This document shows positions 35,610 to 45,429 of a stretch of DNA of 64,000 nt, piece after piece (positions within the stretch are counted from its first letter, which is position 1; each line of letters starts with the position of its first letter). Below the pieces are notes generated by a model that was given only the letters and a program-made list of their open reading frames with translations, was not told the DNA's origin and did not search any database. The position numbers and the translations under genes are program-made. Origin of the DNA: Chitinophagaceae bacterium (GTDB lineage Bacteria > Bacteroidota > Bacteroidia > Chitinophagales > Chitinophagaceae). The DNA lies in the NCBI GenBank assembly GCA_947375185.1, contig CANCEU010000008.1, forward strand, positions 1 through 64,000, read 5' to 3'.

Positions 35610-36842
35610 ATGGCAATGAATATTATCTGGATGGCCTTTTTTGTGATTGCTTTCGTAATAGCACTTGTAAAATCGGTGTTTTTAGGGGATACAGAGATAT
35701 TTAAGCTTCTTTCTGATGGTATGTTTGATGCAGCAAAATCTTCGGTTATGGATGTTGCATTTCCGTTAGCAGGTACCATGGTCTTTTTTCTTGGTTTAAT
35801 GAATATTGCCGAAAAAGCAGGGGCTATTCAAAAATTAGCAAAGTGGATGAATCCATTTTTAAGTCGACTTTTTCCTGAAGTTCCGGCAAATCATCCAGCC
35901 ATGGGACATATGGTTATGAATTTTAGTGCAAATATGTTGGGACTTGATAATGCAGCAACCCCTTTTGCACTAAAAGCTATGGAAAGTTTGCAAGGTTTAA
36001 ATCCCGATAAAGAAAAGGCTACCAATGCACAAATAATGTTTTTGGTACTTCATACGAGTGGGCTAACTATTATTCCTTTAAGTATTATTTCATATAGATT
36101 AGCGGCTGGTTCTCAAAATGCAGCTAGTATATTTATTCCGTGTGTATTAGCTACAATTGGCACCACATTAGCCTCTATATTGATGGTTGGCTTTTATCAA
36201 AAAATAAAGTGGGATAGGGTACTTATTGGATGGTTACTAGGACTTTTCGCTTTTATGTGTTTGGTTATGTTTGGTGTGAATAGCTTAAGTCCTCATAACA
36301 AAGAGGTGTTCTCAAAAATAGCCGGATCAAGTATTTTAATGGGATTGGTGATATCAATTTTATTGGGAGGAGCTTATAAAAAAGTGCCTGTATTTGATGC
36401 ATTTATTGAAGGAGCAAAAAATGGATTTGATGTTATTATTAAAATTATACCTTACTTAGTTGCCATGTTGGTTGCTATCCGAGTTTTTAGAGATAGTGGT
36501 GCAATGGATTATGTTTTGTACGTATTTACTTATCTTATTCATTTAACAGGAATCAATACTGATTTTGTTGGAGCATTACCAGTAGCTATTATGAGGCCTT
36601 TAAGTGGAAGTGGTTCAAGAGCCTTAATGTTAGATGTATTCAAAACCCAAGGAGCGGATTCATTTCTTGGAAAATTAGCATCCATATTTCAAGGTTCTGC
36701 CGATACTACTTTTTATATAATTGCCTTGTATTTTGGTAGTGTAGGAATTAAAAAAGTAAGATATGCAGTTTGGGCTGGATTATTAGCGGATTTAATGGGC
36801 GTAATAATAGCAATATTAATTGGCTATACTTTTTTTAAATAG
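35610..36842 (+). CDS. Fused SpmA/SpmB-type nucleoside-recognition (Gate domain) membrane protein
   Basis: 410 aa with about nine to ten hydrophobic helices. There are two Gate (nucleoside-recognition) domains: the first about residues 45-165 (HPAMGHMVMNFSANMLGLDNAATPF, read as two parts around NFSANMLG) and the second about 270-400 (AIMRPLSGSGSRALMLDV). In spore formers these are two proteins, SpmA and SpmB; here they are one chain, as often seen outside Firmicutes. The transported compound is not known. It is divergent from ychF. Confidence 0.85.
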   Translation: MAMNIIWMAFFVIAFVIALVKSVFLGDTEIFKLLSDGMFDAAKSSVMDVAFPLAGTMVFFLGLMNIAEKAGAIQKLAKWMNPFLSRLFPEVPANHPAMGHMVMNFSANMLGLDNAATPFALKAMESLQGLNPDKEKATNAQIMFLVLHTSGLTIIPLSIISYRLAAGSQNAASIFIPCVLATIGTTLASILMVGFYQKIKWDRVLIGWLLGLFAFMCLVMFGVNSLSPHNKEVFSKIAGSSILMGLVISILLGGAYKKVPVFDAFIEGAKNGFDVIIKIIPYLVAMLVAIRVFRDSGAMDYVLYVFTYLIHLTGINTDFVGALPVAIMRPLSGSGSRALMLDVFKTQGADSFLGKLASIFQGSADTTFYIIALYFGSVGIKKVRYAVWAGLLADLMGVIIAILIGYTFFK

Positions 36843-36871
36843 CAGTTTTATATTTAAAATATTATTCTGTA

Positions 36872-37282
36872 TTACAAGCCTGCGCTCATTTTCATAACTT
36901 CTTCCCATTCAGCATCTGTAACTGGTTGCACTGATAATCTCCCTAGTCTAACTAAAGCCATATTTGCTAAATTGGTATTGGCTTTTACATCCGCTAGTTT
37001 TACAGGATTTTTTAATTTTTTATGGGGTGCAAAATCAACAGCTAACCAGGCAGTTTCTTCAGTTGTAGGATCTTGATATGCTTCTTTAACTACTTTGGCA
37101 ATTCCTACAATTTCCATGCCTTCATTGCTATGGTACCAAAAGGCAAGGTCACCTTTTTTCATTGAGCGAAGATTATTTCTTGCACCGTAATTTCTGACAC
37201 CATCCCAGAATGTTTTTTTATCTTTTACAAATTGATCCCAAGAATATTTAAAAGGTTCCGATTTAATTAACCAATATGCCAT
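36872..37282 (-). CDS. EVE-domain protein
   Basis: 136 aa. The EVE domain (related to PUA and YTH) binds modified bases in DNA or RNA. The signature YWLIKSEPFKYSWDQ is at the N-terminus, followed by WDGVRNYGARNNLRSMKKGD and ALVRLGRLSVQPV. The protein is one single domain with nothing attached. It lies 15 bases downstream of the lutA-like gene on the same strand. EVE proteins occur both in general RNA biology and in defence loci; no defence gene is nearby. Confidence 0.92.
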   Translation of the reverse strand: MAYWLIKSEPFKYSWDQFVKDKKTFWDGVRNYGARNNLRSMKKGDLAFWYHSNEGMEIVGIAKVVKEAYQDPTTEETAWLAVDFAPHKKLKNPVKLADVKANTNLANMALVRLGRLSVQPVTDAEWEEVMKMSAGL

Positions 37283-37297
37283 AATTATTTTTTTTTA

Positions 37298-38017
37298 TTA
37301 ATATCCACTAGCGAGTACATCAGCCAAATGCAATACTTTTATTGCTTGTCCATTAAAATTTATTCTGCCGTCTAAATGCATTAAACAACTCATATCGGTA
37401 CTGACTATATATTCTGCTTCAGTTGCAATTGCGTTTTCAATTTTTTGATCGGCCATTGCAACACTAATATTATCATATTTAACTGCAAAGCTTCCTCCAA
37501 ATCCACAACATATATCAGTATCATTCATTTCTACTAATTCAATTCCCCTAACTTCATTTAATAAAGACCTAGGAGCTTCTTTAATTTTACATTCTCTTAG
37601 TCCAGCACAACTATCATGATAAGTTATTTTGGCATTAAACTCAGCACCCAAATTTGTCACCTTCATAATTTTGGTAAGAAATTCTGAAAGTTCAAAAATT
37701 TGATTGGAAACTTTTCTGGCTTGACTTTGAAATGCATTGTTTTGAAATAATTGACCATAGTTATTTCTAACAAAACCAGTACAACTAGCACTAGGGCTTA
37801 CGATAAAATCAACGCCATCAAAATCCTGAACAAACTTTGTGCAAACATCTTTAGCTTCCCCCCAAAATCCTGCATTAAAAGCGGGTTGACCACAGCAGGT
37901 TTGCTGATCATTATACTTAACGATGCATCCAGCTTTTTCTAATACTTTAATAGTATTAAACGCTACCTGAGGGTACAACTGATCAATAAAACAAGGGACA
38001 AATAATTGAACTGTCAT
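37298..38017 (-). CDS. LutA/YkgE-type (Fe-S)-binding, CCG-domain protein
   Basis: 239 aa from the ATG at 38017 (MTVQLFVPCFIDQLYP, the family start). The open frame extends 17 codons further but would run into a terminator hairpin, so the shorter start is preferred. Two cysteine-rich CCG domains are visible: CFIDQLYPQ, then TCCGQPAFNAG; and YHDSCAGLRE, then CCGFGGSF. LutA is part of the LutABC lactate oxidase, but lutB and lutC are not beside it. It may serve as the heterodisulfide-reductase-like subunit of another oxidase, or work with distant Lut genes. Confidence 0.85.
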   Translation of the reverse strand: MTVQLFVPCFIDQLYPQVAFNTIKVLEKAGCIVKYNDQQTCCGQPAFNAGFWGEAKDVCTKFVQDFDGVDFIVSPSASCTGFVRNNYGQLFQNNAFQSQARKVSNQIFELSEFLTKIMKVTNLGAEFNAKITYHDSCAGLRECKIKEAPRSLLNEVRGIELVEMNDTDICCGFGGSFAVKYDNISVAMADQKIENAIATEAEYIVSTDMSCLMHLDGRINFNGQAIKVLHLADVLASGY

Positions 38018-38042
38018 AATCAAATTTAACAAGATTATACTA

Positions 38043-38069
38043 AAATGAGCCTCTGTTGGGAGACTCATT
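38043..38069 (-). terminator. Terminator between the TPR anchor gene and the lutA-like gene
   Basis: On the minus strand ATGAGTCTC pairs with GAGGCTCAT (one T-G pair) across CCAACA, followed by TTTTA. Confidence 0.65.
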
Positions 38070-38105
38070 TATTTGTTTTTTATAAAAATCTTTTAAAGGC
38101 AATTT

Positions 38106-38762
38106 TTATGGTTGTACTTGCAAACGATAAATGTATTTATCAGCAGTAAATCCTTTTTCAGATTTTGGATATTTAGCTTTGATATCTTTATAGATTGCTA
38201 ATGCGTCCTCATTTTTTCCTAGTGTTTCTAATAATAAAGCAGCGCGGAATAAATATTCTGATGAAATCCCATCGTCTTCAGGAAAGTAAGTACCTGCTTT
38301 TTTATATGCAGCAATTGCCTCATCGTTTTTCTTTAACTCAGAATAAGCATCACCAGTTGTGCCATAAGCAATTGCTTGTACTTGTTTTGCATTTGTTGTA
38401 AAGTCTTTTAAACATTCAACAGATTTATTAAAATCCCCGATTCTAAAATAACTAATACCTGCATAATATTTAGCAAGATTTGCAGCACTAGTTCCGCTAA
38501 ATTCTTTGATAACGTAAAGTACTCCCTTATTAGTACCATCTCCATTTAATACTAAGTTAGAAGAATCTTGTGCAAAGTATTTTTCAGCAGCAAACATTGC
38601 ATCTGCAGCCTTAGCTTCACGTGGTTTTTGGTATAATTCAGTAAATCCAAAATAGCCTCCTAATGCAATTACAATTATTACTAGTAAAGTGGTTAGTGCT
38701 TTTTGGTTATTCTTCACAAAATCCAAAAAAGGATGTTTCTCTGATTGGTGTGTTTCGCTCAT
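38106..38762 (-). CDS. Membrane-anchored TPR protein (YfgM-like)
   Basis: 218 aa. A cytoplasmic tail of about 23 residues precedes one transmembrane helix (LTTLLVIIVIALGGYFGFTEL, about 24-44; trimmed view: IIVIALGGYFGF). The remainder is periplasmic, with TPR units such as AAKYYAGISYFRIGDFNKS, AYGTTGDAYSELKKNDEAI and AALLLETLGKNEDALAIYKDI. The layout is that of YfgM, a chaperone-network partner of the Sec translocon. It lies 29 bases downstream of pdhA on the same strand. The role is assigned by layout only. Confidence 0.8.
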   Translation of the reverse strand: MSETHQSEKHPFLDFVKNNQKALTTLLVIIVIALGGYFGFTELYQKPREAKAADAMFAAEKYFAQDSSNLVLNGDGTNKGVLYVIKEFSGTSAANLAKYYAGISYFRIGDFNKSVECLKDFTTNAKQVQAIAYGTTGDAYSELKKNDEAIAAYKKAGTYFPEDDGISSEYLFRAALLLETLGKNEDALAIYKDIKAKYPKSEKGFTADKYIYRLQVQP

Positions 38763-38791
38763 GTTATTTGTTATAATATTTCTTATAAATT

Positions 38792-39787
38792 TTAGTCTAC
38801 GATAAATGGATATGCTTGATCAATGTATACATCTTTCAAAACTTCGCTATCATCAGGCCAAGGGCTTTCTTCAGCAAATTTTACTGAACCTTCTACAATT
38901 GCTGCTATCTTATCATCAATTGCTTTTAATTCCGCTTCTGTTGCAAAGTTATTAGATAAAATAGTATTGGATACTTTGGTTATTGGATCCTGGTTTTTAT
39001 ATTCTTCTACCTCATCTTTAGATCTGTATTTTTGAGGATCTGAAACGGAATGGCCTTTGTATCGATAGGTCTTCATTTCTAAAAGGGTAGGGCCATCTCC
39101 TTCGCGCGCGCGCTTTACAGCACGAGCAACACTTTCATGAACTGCTTCCGCTGTCATTCCATCAACTTTATCAGATGGCATTTCATATGCATCTGCTAAT
39201 TTGTAAATATCTATGACATTACTTGTTCTTTCTATTGAGGTACCCATTGCGTAATTATTGTTTTCACAAATAAATACAATAGGTAATTTCCATAACATGG
39301 CTAAGTTGAAAACTTCATGCAACATACCTTGACGTGCAGCACCGTCTCCGAAGAAACATAATACTACATTTTTAGAATCACGATATTGTTCAGCAAATGC
39401 TAAACCGGCACCTGTCCCAATTTGTGCACCTACAATACCATGACCACCAAAGAAGTAATTGGCTTTATCAAATAAGTGCATACTTCCTCCTTTCCCTTTA
39501 GAACATCCAGTTGCTTTACCATATAATTCAGCCATCGCAGCATTTGGACTCATACCCTTAGCAAGGGCTAATCCGTGATCACGATAACCTGTAATGAATG
39601 GGTCTTCATGGTTAGTGGCAGTCATACAACCCGCTGCAATAGCCTCTTGGCCATTGTAAACGTGGAAAAATCCTCTGATTTTACCAGCCATTTTATACAT
39701 TTCTTCTGATTTGGATTCAAATTGACGTATCAATTGCATCAATTCATACCAATACAGGTAAGTTTCTTTTGAAAAATTTTGGGCCAC
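38792..39787 (-). CDS. pdhA: Pyruvate dehydrogenase E1 alpha subunit
   Basis: 331 aa. The thiamin-diphosphate motif is complete: GDGAARQG, then CENNNYAMGTS about 30 residues later. The family start YLYWYELMQLIRQFE and the HxxHGG-like FGGHGIVGAQI are present. RYKGHSVSDPQKYRS is the loop that carries the phosphorylated serine in eukaryotes. PdhB is not next to it, so the E1 beta subunit and E2/E3 are elsewhere. A good promoter (TTTTTGC, 21-base spacer, TATATTTG) lies directly upstream, so it is transcribed apart from pruA. Confidence 0.93.
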   Translation of the reverse strand: MAQNFSKETYLYWYELMQLIRQFESKSEEMYKMAGKIRGFFHVYNGQEAIAAGCMTATNHEDPFITGYRDHGLALAKGMSPNAAMAELYGKATGCSKGKGGSMHLFDKANYFFGGHGIVGAQIGTGAGLAFAEQYRDSKNVVLCFFGDGAARQGMLHEVFNLAMLWKLPIVFICENNNYAMGTSIERTSNVIDIYKLADAYEMPSDKVDGMTAEAVHESVARAVKRAREGDGPTLLEMKTYRYKGHSVSDPQKYRSKDEVEEYKNQDPITKVSNTILSNNFATEAELKAIDDKIAAIVEGSVKFAEESPWPDDSEVLKDVYIDQAYPFIVD

Positions 39788-39807
39788 AGTCCTTTAATTT
39801 TGAGGAG

Positions 39808-39843
39808 CAAATATAATGTTTTCGCATTAAAATTGAGCAAAAA
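39808..39843 (-). promoter_or_regulatory. Promoter of pdhA
   Basis: On the minus strand TTTTTGC (-33) is followed after 21 bases by TATATTTG (-7), both close to the Bacteroidota consensus. The -7 box ends about 20 bases before the ATG at 39787. This is the clearest complete promoter I found in the window. Confidence 0.65.
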
Positions 39844-39848
39844 CAGCC

Positions 39849-41480
39849 TTATGCTTCGTTTAAAAATGGGTATTTATAGTCAGTTGGAGGGTTAAATGTC
39901 TCTTTAATGGTCCTAGCACTTAACCAACGATACAAATTCAGCATGCTTCCAGCCTTGTCATTGGTACCTGAACCTCTTGCACCACCAAAAGGTTGTTGTC
40001 CTACTACAGCACCAGTTGGTTTATCATTAATGTAAAAGTTTCCAGCAGCATGACGAAGTTTTTGAGTTGCCAATTCAATTGCTTCCCTGTCTTGAGCAAT
40101 GATTGCTCCAGTAAGTGCATATTTAGAAGTTGAATTCAAAACATCTAAAGTTTTCTCGAATTTTGCCGCAGGATAAGTATAAATAGTCAACACTGGACCA
40201 AAAATTTCCTCGCACATTGTAAGGTATTTAGGATCGGTTGTTTCTATTACTGTTGGCTCAACAAAGTATCCTATTTTCTTACTAAAATTTCCACCCACTA
40301 ATATTTTAGCCTTTTTATCTTTTTTTGCTTTGTTTATATAACCTGCGATTTTGTCGAATGACTTTTCGCTAATTACTGCGTTAACAAAATTTGTAAAATC
40401 TTCAACCGTACCTACTTTCATTGATTGAACTGCTTTAACTAATTTATCCTTAACCGCTACTGCAATATTACTTGGCAAATAGGCTCTTGAAGCAGCAGAA
40501 CATTTTTGTCCTTGATATTCAAACGCGCCTCTTGCTAATGCAGCTACTACTGTGTCTACATCAGCAGATGGATGCACCATTACAAAGTCTTTACCACCTG
40601 TTTCTCCAACAATTCTTGGGTAAGATTTATAGTTGCCGATATTTTCTCCTATTTGTTTCCACATATGATTAAAAACACCTGTTGAACCAGTAAAATGTAC
40701 CCCAGCAAAATCAGGATGTTTAAAACAAACATCTCCAAGCACTGGACCATCTACATATACCATATTAATAACACCATCTGGAAGTCCCGCTTCTTTTAAT
40801 ATTTTCATAAATAATTGAGCAGAATAAATTTGTGCATCAGATGGTTTCCAAACTACAACATTGCCACACATTGCAGCAGAAGCAGGTAAGTTTGCACCAA
40901 TTGCGGTAAAATTAAATGGGGTAACTGCTAAAACAAATCCTTCCAATCCACGCCATTCCATGCGATTATGGATCCCAGGTGCTGAAACTGGTTGTTGTCT
41001 ATAAATTTCACTTAAAAAATGAACATTAAATCTTAAGAAATCAATCAATTCACAAGCAGCGTCAATTTCTGCTTGAAATGCATTTTTACTCTGCCCCAAC
41101 ATAGTAGCAGCATTCATTTCAAAACGATATTTGGTAGCTAATAAATCAGCTGCTTTTAAAAAGATATGTGCACGTGCTTCCCAGCTCATATTTGACCAAT
41201 TGTCACGAACTTTTAACGATGCGTTAATGGCTTGTTCAACATGTTGTTTAGTTCCTAAATGAAAATGACCAAGGGTATGACTAATTTCATGAGGGGGATG
41301 AATGGCTAATTTTTTTCCAGTTCTAATTGCTTTGCCATTAATAACCATGGGTATATCCAAGGTTTTTTTCTTTAAACTAGACAATGCTTGTTTAAGAGCC
41401 AATTTTTCAGGTGAACCAGGTGCATATGATAATACAGTTTCATTTGCTGGACTTGGGTAATTAAAATAACCTATTTGCAT
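39849..41480 (-). CDS. pruA: L-glutamate gamma-semialdehyde dehydrogenase (PruA)
   Basis: 543 aa from the ATG at 41480 (MQIGYFNYPSP); the frame extends 14 codons further upstream but without family similarity. The catalytic glutamate is in GETGGKDF and the nucleophilic cysteine in GQKCSAASRAY. NFTAIGANLPASAAMCGN and the C-terminal FGGARGSGTNDKAG are features of the single-domain P5C dehydrogenase. It oxidises glutamate semialdehyde from proline breakdown to glutamate with NAD. The proline dehydrogenase gene is not in the window. Confidence 0.95.
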   Translation of the reverse strand: MQIGYFNYPSPANETVLSYAPGSPEKLALKQALSSLKKKTLDIPMVINGKAIRTGKKLAIHPPHEISHTLGHFHLGTKQHVEQAINASLKVRDNWSNMSWEARAHIFLKAADLLATKYRFEMNAATMLGQSKNAFQAEIDAACELIDFLRFNVHFLSEIYRQQPVSAPGIHNRMEWRGLEGFVLAVTPFNFTAIGANLPASAAMCGNVVVWKPSDAQIYSAQLFMKILKEAGLPDGVINMVYVDGPVLGDVCFKHPDFAGVHFTGSTGVFNHMWKQIGENIGNYKSYPRIVGETGGKDFVMVHPSADVDTVVAALARGAFEYQGQKCSAASRAYLPSNIAVAVKDKLVKAVQSMKVGTVEDFTNFVNAVISEKSFDKIAGYINKAKKDKKAKILVGGNFSKKIGYFVEPTVIETTDPKYLTMCEEIFGPVLTIYTYPAAKFEKTLDVLNSTSKYALTGAIIAQDREAIELATQKLRHAAGNFYINDKPTGAVVGQQPFGGARGSGTNDKAGSMLNLYRWLSARTIKETFNPPTDYKYPFLNEA

Positions 41481-41584
41481 ATAAAAATAATTAGAAAACA
41501 AAAATAAGCAATTAATAAACAAGTGTTAGGAAATGAGCCAAGGGATTGGTAGATTACATTAAATTTGTTTAATAATTAAAGCCC

Positions 41585-42748
41585 ATGCGATATATATTAG
41601 TGGACATCCCAGACAGAGAAAATTTTTACCCTTTTACATTAACACGATCCTTAGCTGATTGCCGTGTAGGGATATTCACTTTTAAAGAAAGATGGGAACA
41701 ATTTTTGAAAGAATCCACTAGTGTTTACACCGTAAATTATTTACAGGTTTTATATCCCAACATTGATTTTTTGTCCAATGCTGATTCAATCTATTTTATT
41801 AATATTACTGCTATTCCTAATGCTGCATTAATTGATCAAATCAGTGCTTTAAAAGAGGGAGAAAAATTAGTGAGTGAAAAAGGAAAATGGATCGCAACCA
41901 AAACCAGTGAACGTGCAATTCCTAAAATATTATTAGCCGAATTTCCTCCAATTAATTTTGCAGGGGTAACATTTATTGATGATGCTATTCATTTATTAAA
42001 ATTGCAAAAAGACTTCATTCTTAATGACTTTGCACTAAGTGTTTTAAACAAGACAAGTCAAGTGCTAGATGGCACTAATAAACTAATTAATCCTAGTCAA
42101 ATATTTATAGAAGAAGGGGCAAGCATTTCTTGTTCAAATTTAAATGCAAGTGAAGGGCCTATTTACATTGGAAAAGATGCAGTTATAATGGAAGGGGTGA
42201 GTATTCGAGGACCATTTGTATTGGGTAAAAATGCAGTTGTTAAAATGAATACAAGTATTTATGGTTCAACCTCTATTGGTCCCAATTGCCTAGTTGGAGG
42301 AGAAATCAAAAACTCGATCATTATGGGAAGTTCCAATAAAGGGCATGAAGGATATCTAGGAGATAGTATTATTGGTTTCTGGTGCAATTTAGGCGCAGGT
42401 ACCTGTAATAGTAATATTAAAAATACGGCAGGTCCAATCCAAATGTGGAATGAATCGAAGCAATTATGGGAAACGATTGGTCAAAAAATGGGCATGCTTG
42501 TTGGTGATTACACCCGCTTTGCCATTCATTCAAGTATTAATACAGGATCTTATATTGGGGTTTGTGCTAATATTTTCGGTAATGGGTTATTACCTAAAAA
42601 CATTCCCAATTTTACATGGGGCGTAACTCCAGGCTATAGAATTGAAGAGATTTTTGAAGATATTAATAATTGGAAAAAATTAAAAGGAATCATTATATCA
42701 GAGGAAGAAAAACAAGTGCTGACCTATCTCCATAAACAAGCTGTATAA
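41585..42748 (+). CDS. GlmU-like sugar-nucleotidyltransferase with hexapeptide repeats
   Basis: 387 aa. The N-terminus (YILVDIPDRENFYPFTLTRS) is the Bacteroidota GlmU_Nterm-like domain, which is related to but distinct from the pyrophosphorylase domain of GlmU. From about residue 165 on there are left-handed beta-helix hexapeptides (GPIYIGKDAVIMEGVSIRGP, IGPNCLVGGEI, NIFGNGLLP). GWWCN-like motifs are replaced by IGFWCNLGAGTCNSNIKN, typical of this group. It is likely to make or modify an activated sugar, perhaps UDP-GlcNAc. A TAAATTTG element lies at 41560-41567. Confidence 0.85.
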   Translation: MRYILVDIPDRENFYPFTLTRSLADCRVGIFTFKERWEQFLKESTSVYTVNYLQVLYPNIDFLSNADSIYFINITAIPNAALIDQISALKEGEKLVSEKGKWIATKTSERAIPKILLAEFPPINFAGVTFIDDAIHLLKLQKDFILNDFALSVLNKTSQVLDGTNKLINPSQIFIEEGASISCSNLNASEGPIYIGKDAVIMEGVSIRGPFVLGKNAVVKMNTSIYGSTSIGPNCLVGGEIKNSIIMGSSNKGHEGYLGDSIIGFWCNLGAGTCNSNIKNTAGPIQMWNESKQLWETIGQKMGMLVGDYTRFAIHSSINTGSYIGVCANIFGNGLLPKNIPNFTWGVTPGYRIEEIFEDINNWKKLKGIIISEEEKQVLTYLHKQAV

Positions 42749-42783
42749 TACTATATAAATAAGTCAAAAGACTTTTTTTTAAG

Positions 42784-42791
42784 TACCTTCG
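42784..42791 (+). promoter_or_regulatory. Candidate -7 element for tpiA-lepA
   Basis: TACCTTCG, a one-base variant of TAnnTTTG, is followed by a GC-containing start region (CACGG) and a 44-base leader before the tpiA ATG. Its position after the glmU-like stop suggests that tpiA and lepA have their own promoter. Confidence 0.45.
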
Positions 42792-42835
42792 CACGGCAAA
42801 AAAGACACTAATTTAATATTATTAATTAATTTTAT

Positions 42836-43597
42836 ATGAGAAAGCAAATAGCAGCTGCCAATTGGAAAATGAATTTAAGTCATTCAGAAGCTGAAACTTT
42901 ATTAAATCAAATATTAGCAACTGAACATCATTTGACTGAGCATCAAGAAGCAATATTTGCAGTTCCTGCTATCTATATTCCATTGGCTACTCAAAAATTA
43001 GCTGGTAAAACAAATGTATTTGTTGCTGCTCAAAACTGTCATCCAAAATCAAATGGTGCTTATACTGGTGAAATTTCTGCACCAATGTTAGCTTCAGTTG
43101 GAGTAAAACACATTGTATTAGGTCACTCTGAGCGACGTGAATATTTTGCTGAATCGGATGCGTTTTTAGCTGAAAAGACAGATGCAGTTTTAGCAATCGG
43201 CAGCACTCCAATATTCTGTTGTGGCGAGCCATTGGAAATTAGAGAGGCGGGTACGCAAAATAGTTTTGTTGAAACTCAAATAATTAATTCTTTGTTTCAT
43301 TTATCTGCTGAACAAATTACTAAGGTAGTCATTGCTTATGAGCCAATTTGGGCAATTGGTACAGGTAAAACAGCATCTAGTGAACAAGCACAAGAAATTC
43401 ATGCTTACATAAGATCAGTTTTTGCTGCAAAATATGGTCAATCCATTGCGGAACAAATCTCCATTTTATATGGGGGTAGTGTTAAAGCAGCCAATGCAAA
43501 AGAAATATTCTCTCAACCAGATGTGGATGGTGGTTTAGTAGGTGGTGCTTCCTTAATTGCAACAGAATTTGCAGCCATTATTAATGCACTTAAATAG
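42836..43597 (+). CDS. tpiA: Triose-phosphate isomerase
   Basis: 253 aa, the usual length. The active-site lysine is in AANWKMN, the histidine in LGHSERREYF and the glutamate in AYEPIWAIGTGKTAS. The phosphate-binding loops LYGGSVKAANA and DGGLVGGASL are intact. It interconverts dihydroxyacetone phosphate and glyceraldehyde 3-phosphate. It is followed after 24 bases by lepA, so the two are probably one transcript. Confidence 0.98.
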   Translation: MRKQIAAANWKMNLSHSEAETLLNQILATEHHLTEHQEAIFAVPAIYIPLATQKLAGKTNVFVAAQNCHPKSNGAYTGEISAPMLASVGVKHIVLGHSERREYFAESDAFLAEKTDAVLAIGSTPIFCCGEPLEIREAGTQNSFVETQIINSLFHLSAEQITKVVIAYEPIWAIGTGKTASSEQAQEIHAYIRSVFAAKYGQSIAEQISILYGGSVKAANAKEIFSQPDVDGGLVGGASLIATEFAAIINALK

Positions 43598-43621
43598 ATT
43601 TTAAAAGACTAGTATCATTAC

Positions 43622-45406
43622 ATGAAGAAAATAAGAAATTTTTGTATCATCGCACACATTGATCATGGTAAATCTACCTTGGCAGATCGTTTATTGGAAC
43701 ACACAAAAACGATTACTGAGCGCGAAATGATGAATCAAGTTTTGGATGATATGGATTTAGAGCGCGAGAAAGGTATTACTATTAAGAGTCATGCGATTCA
43801 AATTAATTATATTCACAAAGGGGAAACTTATACTTTAAATTTAATTGATACTCCCGGCCACGTTGACTTTAGTTATGAAGTGAGTCGTGCTTTAGCAGCT
43901 TGTGAAGGTGCACTTTTATTGGTGGATGCTTCTCAAGGTATTCAAGCTCAAACTATTTCCAATTTATATTTAGCATTAGATAATAATTTAGAGATCATCC
44001 CTGTGATTAATAAAATTGATATGGATGGTGCTAAAATTCCGGAAGTAACCGATCAAATTATTGATTTAATTGGTTGTAAACAAGAGGATATTTTATTAGC
44101 AAGTGGTCGTTCAGGAATAGGTATCGAAGAAATTTTACAAGCAGTTTGTGAACGTATTCCTCCACCAGTTGGTGATCCCACTGCGCCATTACAGGCGCTA
44201 ATTTTTGATAGTGTATTTAACAGTTTCCGTGGAATCATCGTTTATTATAGAATTTTAAATGGAGTATTAAAAAAGAATGATAAAATTCGTTTTGTAGCAT
44301 CTGGAAAAGATTATAATGCGGACGAAGTGGGTGTATTGAAATTAGCTATGACCCCAAAGGAAGAAGTTCGTGCAGGAGATGTAGGCTATATTATTACTGG
44401 GATTAAAAATGCAAAGGAAGTAAAAGTAGGGGATACCATTACATTGGCTAATAATCCTGGTGAAATGATTAATGGTTTTGAAGAAGTAAAACCAATGGTA
44501 TTTGCTGGAATTTATCCAGTAAATACAGATGAATTTGAAGAGTTAAGAGATTGTATGGAGAAGCTGCAATTAAATGATGCTTCATTAACTTTTGAATTAG
44601 AAACTTCTCAAGCTCTAGGGTTTGGTTTTCGTTGTGGATTCCTTGGATTATTACATATGGAAATTATCCAAGAGCGTTTAGAGCGTGAATTTAATCAAAC
44701 AGTAATTACCACTGTTCCGAACGTTAGCTTTATTGCATATACTACTAGAAAAGAAAAAATTATAGTAAACAATCCAGCTGAAATGCCGGATCCTGTTAAG
44801 ATTGATTATATCGAAGAGCCATTTATAAGGGCTCAAATTATTACGACACCTGATTATATTGGTAACATTATTACTTTATGTTTAGGTAAACGTGGAATGT
44901 TAATTAATCAAAGTTATTTGACTCCGTCTCGAGTGGAATTGATTTTTGAAATGCCGCTAACCGAGATTGTATTTGACTTTTATGATAAATTAAAAAGTGG
45001 AACTCGTGGTTATGCGTCTTTCGATTACACACAAATAGGATTTAGAGAGGCAGATATAGTAAAGATGGATATCTTATTGAATGCAGAAAAAGTGGATGCA
45101 TTAAGTGCATTAATCCATAGAGGTAAGTCCGCTGAATTTGGACGAAAGCTTTGTGAAAAGTTAAAAGAATTATTAACCAAGCAACAATTCCAAATTGCAA
45201 TTCAAGCAGCTATTGGCGCTAAGGTTGTTGCTCGTGAAAATATATCTGCAATGCGTAAGGATGTTACTGCCAAATGTTATGGAGGTGATATTAGCCGTAA
45301 ACGTAAATTATTAGAAAAGCAAAAAGAAGGTAAAAAGAGAATGCGTCAAATTGGGAATGTAGAAATTCCGCAAGAAGCTTTCTTAGCTGTTTTAAAATTG
45401 GATTAA
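43622..45406 (+). CDS. lepA: Elongation factor 4 (LepA)
   Basis: 594 aa, close to the family norm of about 600. The GTPase motifs are [14 protein letters not shown] (G1), [13 protein letters not shown] (G3) and NKIDMDGA (G4). The C-terminal LepA-specific domain has [20 protein letters not shown], the diagnostic ending, here trimmed to [11 protein letters not shown]. It remodels stalled or mistranslocated ribosomes. It converges with the gene at 45430. Confidence 0.98.
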   Translation: MKKIRNFCIIAHIDHGKSTLADRLLEHTKTITEREMMNQVLDDMDLEREKGITIKSHAIQINYIHKGETYTLNLIDTPGHVDFSYEVSRALAACEGALLLVDASQGIQAQTISNLYLALDNNLEIIPVINKIDMDGAKIPEVTDQIIDLIGCKQEDILLASGRSGIGIEEILQAVCERIPPPVGDPTAPLQALIFDSVFNSFRGIIVYYRILNGVLKKNDKIRFVASGKDYNADEVGVLKLAMTPKEEVRAGDVGYIITGIKNAKEVKVGDTITLANNPGEMINGFEEVKPMVFAGIYPVNTDEFEELRDCMEKLQLNDASLTFELETSQALGFGFRCGFLGLLHMEIIQERLEREFNQTVITTVPNVSFIAYTTRKEKIIVNNPAEMPDPVKIDYIEEPFIRAQIITTPDYIGNIITLCLGKRGMLINQSYLTPSRVELIFEMPLTEIVFDFYDKLKSGTRGYASFDYTQIGFREADIVKMDILLNAEKVDALSALIHRGKSAEFGRKLCEKLKELLTKQQFQIAIQAAIGAKVVARENISAMRKDVTAKCYGGDISRKRKLLEKQKEGKKRMRQIGNVEIPQEAFLAVLKLD

Positions 45407-45429
45407 TATTCTATCTGTATAAATCAATG

